A stretch of 64,000 bases of DNA from Bog-756 sp963835465 (lineage in GTDB: Bacteria > Actinomycetota > Acidimicrobiia > Acidimicrobiales > RAAP-2): NCBI GenBank assembly GCA_963835465.1, contig CAWIFR010000007.1:124001-188000 (forward strand), read 5' to 3'. A program made the translations under genes and the position numbers. The first letter of the stretch is position 1, and the number at the start of each line of letters is the position of its first letter. A model generated the notes under the pieces. The model was given only the letters and a program-made list of their open reading frames with translations, was not told the origin of the DNA and made no database searches. Below are positions 62,462 to 64,000 of the stretch, piece after piece.

Positions 62462-63424
62462 ATGATCCTGGGCACGGATAGCCCGTACGGTTGGGACCCC
62501 CACCTCCTCGCCTGGGCGGGTCTCGTGGTGGCGGGCGGGTCGGTCATACTCGGCCATCGGCGGCTGCAGCGATCGAGCGAGCACCCCATCCCGTGGACTC
62601 GCCGCCAGATCGTCACGTTCGGGGGCGCCTGGCTGATCGCCGCCCTGGCCCTGACCTGGCCCCTGGGCACGGTGGCCGTGCACTGGTCCCTTACCGCCCT
62701 GGTCCTCCAGCGCCTTCTGCTGATATTGGCCGTTGCGCCGCTCCTTCTGCTGGGACTGCCCTACGACCTCATCCAGTGGTTGACCCGGCCTCGTTGGGTG
62801 GACGCCGTCTTGTTGCGGCTCCACCGCCCGCCGGTGGCCATCCCGGTGGTCACCGTCCTGGTAGTGGGCTCGATGACCCCGACCCTGGTCCGGGCCCAGG
62901 CGACCTCAGGGTTGGCTCGAGGCCTGCTCGACCTGGCCTTGGTGGCCACCGGCCTCGTCCTGTGGATTCCGGTGATCGGGCGGATTCCCGGCATCCCCAA
63001 GCTTAAGCCGGTCGTGCGGTTCGGCTACTTGGTGGCTCAGGCGGTCGTGCCGGCATTCCTCTCCTTTATCTACATCTTCTCCAACCACCCCCTCTATCCC
63101 GAGTTCGCCAGGTCCCGGGCGGCCATGGGCATGCGGCCCCTCAACGACCAGCAGATCGCCGGCTTCGTGTCCAAGCTGTCCATGCTGCTGGTGCTGCTCA
63201 TCGTGGGTGGAGTGGTGCTGTCCCGGGCCCCGCTGTCCGATGAGGAGTTCGCCGGGGATGATCCGCTGGTCTGGGCCGACGTGGAGCGGCAGTTCGAGAG
63301 AGCCGACCGGAGAGGCGCGGCTGCCGGCCAGGGCCCGGGGCCCGCTGACCCGGGTCGGGACCTGACCGACCACTCCCATAGGGGAGGCGATTCGCCCGAA
63401 GGCGAAGCGCCCGAACCCACCTGA
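62462..63424 (+). CDS. Cytochrome c oxidase assembly protein (CtaG/caa3 type)
   Basis: 320 residues with about seven TM helices of the caa3-CtaG family: HLLAWAGLVVAGGSVILG, AWLIAALALTWPLG, WSLTALVLQRLLLILAVAPL, LLLLGLPYDLIQW, VTVLVVGSMTPTLV, LLDLALVATGLVLW and SKLSMLLVLLIVGGVVLS. A hydrophilic acidic tail is cytoplasmic or external. These proteins help copper insertion in haem-copper oxidases. ATG at 62462 begins just before TM1. No oxidase genes are adjacent. Confidence 0.88.
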   Translation: MILGTDSPYGWDPHLLAWAGLVVAGGSVILGHRRLQRSSEHPIPWTRRQIVTFGGAWLIAALALTWPLGTVAVHWSLTALVLQRLLLILAVAPLLLLGLPYDLIQWLTRPRWVDAVLLRLHRPPVAIPVVTVLVVGSMTPTLVRAQATSGLARGLLDLALVATGLVLWIPVIGRIPGIPKLKPVVRFGYLVAQAVVPAFLSFIYIFSNHPLYPEFARSRAAMGMRPLNDQQIAGFVSKLSMLLVLLIVGGVVLSRAPLSDEEFAGDDPLVWADVERQFERADRRGAAAGQGPGPADPGRDLTDHSHRGGDSPEGEAPEPT

Positions 63425-63425
63425 C

Positions 63426-63441
63426 CAGGCATGCATGCCTG
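63426..63441. promoter_or_regulatory. 16-bp perfect palindrome, possible operator
   Basis: CAGGCATGCATGCCTG lies right after the CtaG stop and 17 bases upstream of the -10 of the carboxyltransferase gene. It covers the -35 position, consistent with a dimeric regulator site. Confidence 0.55.
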
Positions 63442-63457
63442 ACCGTAGTCGGCTCCC

Positions 63458-63463
63458 TAGCAT
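63458..63463 (+). promoter_or_regulatory. -10 element TAGCAT, leaderless start of carboxyltransferase gene
   Basis: TAGCAT, spacer GGCGAC, then GTG at 63470. Confidence 0.6.
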
Positions 63464-63469
63464 GGCGAC

Positions 63470-64000
63470 GTGTCCATCGAAGCCCCTGCGCCCTCCTCCG
63501 CCCCTGATGCACCGATCTTCCGGCGGCTGGTGTCGGGAACGGTCCGGGCCGGGATTGAGGAGCTGGGTGGCCGCCCGGCCATGGTCGTGCGCACCGTCTC
63601 CTCCCTCCGCCGCGGCGCGCTCTCGGTGGAGGACGGCGAGACCATGCGGGTGGCGGCGACCTCGGCCCTGACCTTCAGGGTTCCCGTGGTCCTGGTCCTG
63701 GCATCCAGCGGCGCCGATGTATCTGAGGGGGTGGCCTCACTCCACGGTTGGGGCCAGGCGGCGCGGGCCCTGGCCCGGTGTTCGGGCGTGGTCCCACTGG
63801 TGGTGGTGGTCACCGGACCGGCCATCTCCGGTCCGGCCCTCATCCTGGGTCTCGCCGACCTGGTGGTGATGACCAGTGACGCCTTCGCCTTCGTGTCCGG
63901 GCCGGCCATGGTGGAGGAGTTCACCGGCGTGCGCATCGGCATCCACCAACTGGGCGGGACGGCCATGCACGCCCGGTCAAGCGGACTCTGCGCCATCGAG
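63470..64000 (+). CDS. Acyl-CoA carboxylase carboxyltransferase-like subunit, 3' partial
   Basis: 177 residues to the window edge. A crotonase-fold carboxyltransferase segment is visible: SALTFRVPVVLVLASSGADV, HGWGQAARALARCSGVVP, VVTGPAISGPALILGLADLV and DAFAFVSGPAMVEEFTGVRI, the region that binds acyl-CoA in acetyl/propionyl-CoA carboxylase beta subunits. The leaderless GTG defines the start. The N-terminus is shorter than in full beta subunits, and the remaining part lies outside the window. It likely supplies malonyl- or methylmalonyl-CoA. Confidence 0.75.
   Translation, partial: MSIEAPAPSSAPDAPIFRRLVSGTVRAGIEELGGRPAMVVRTVSSLRRGALSVEDGETMRVAATSALTFRVPVVLVLASSGADVSEGVASLHGWGQAARALARCSGVVPLVVVVTGPAISGPALILGLADLVVMTSDAFAFVSGPAMVEEFTGVRIGIHQLGGTAMHARSSGLCAIE

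Noticed and set aside
63380..63424. Hairpin GGCG-TTCGCC/GGCGAA-CGCC as a ctaG terminator
   Set aside because: It lies within the last codons of the gene; the palindrome just after the stop is better placed, and neither has a U-tract.

Overview
The window is about 70% GC and almost fully coding. It carries an actinobacterial core gene set: a fused E2-E1 2-oxoglutarate enzyme (kgd), GTP-type PEPCK, pafB-pafC, an F420-pathway cofC, a SepIVA-like protein beside coaD/rsmD, and an HU protein with a long lysine/alanine tail. Together with low synteny to Mycobacterium and Streptomyces, this suggests a deep-branching actinomycete, most likely class Acidimicrobiia. The taxonomy is an inference. I found no rRNA, tRNA, CRISPR array, insertion sequence or prophage.

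Layout. 0-6 kb: two circularly permuted ATP-grasp genes interleaved with alpha-E domains and closed by a transglutaminase, a predicted peptide-ligation/hydrolysis system; the ATP-grasp genes are full of single-base frameshifts. 6-13.5 kb: an orphan periplasmic binding protein, a SCO6745-family protein, an SDR, a truncated haemoglobin, an acyl-CoA dehydrogenase, a sugar transporter and a patatin-like lipase. 13.5-21.4 kb: a housekeeping block on the minus strand (plsX-rpmF-DUF177-sepIVA-like-coaD-rsmD; recG-DAK2 kinase) with divergent rpmB. 21.5-31 kb: a two-component system, thiL, pckG, an MFS exporter, a stand-alone Lrp ligand domain, a CaiB-type CoA transferase and galK. 31.5-41 kb: a minus-strand cell-wall operon (alpha/beta hydrolase, membrane-anchored MurF-like ligase, ddl, PH-domain membrane protein), a UvrD helicase, xthA-fabZ, and an NYN nuclease joined to an S1 domain by a K-A-T repeat. 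41-50.5 kb: kgd, an HU protein, a hydrolase-epimerase pair, a second acyl-CoA dehydrogenase and rnhB. 50.5-56.4 kb: a GH38 mannosidase coupled to a small helical protein, a class III cyclase, and cofC with a PIG-L deacetylase.

56.4-64 kb is the most unusual stretch. It holds an HU protein whose basic tail has its own perfect Shine-Dalgarno and ATG, a soluble VirD4/TraG-type coupling ATPase, and a convergent MobF-type relaxase without a helicase. No type IV secretion genes are visible. The relaxase lies directly behind pafB-pafC, the actinobacterial DNA-damage regulators, on the same strand. A caa3 oxidase assembly gene and the start of an acyl-CoA carboxylase carboxyltransferase follow.

Two window-wide patterns stand out. 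First, at least thirteen genes begin exactly 6 or 7 bases after a TANNNT hexamer with no Shine-Dalgarno, which is the signature of leaderless transcripts; it also corrects several start codons. Second, single-base frameshifts, nearly all +1, break otherwise perfectly conserved genes. They are dense in the first 5 kb and sporadic elsewhere, and look more like sequence error than decay.
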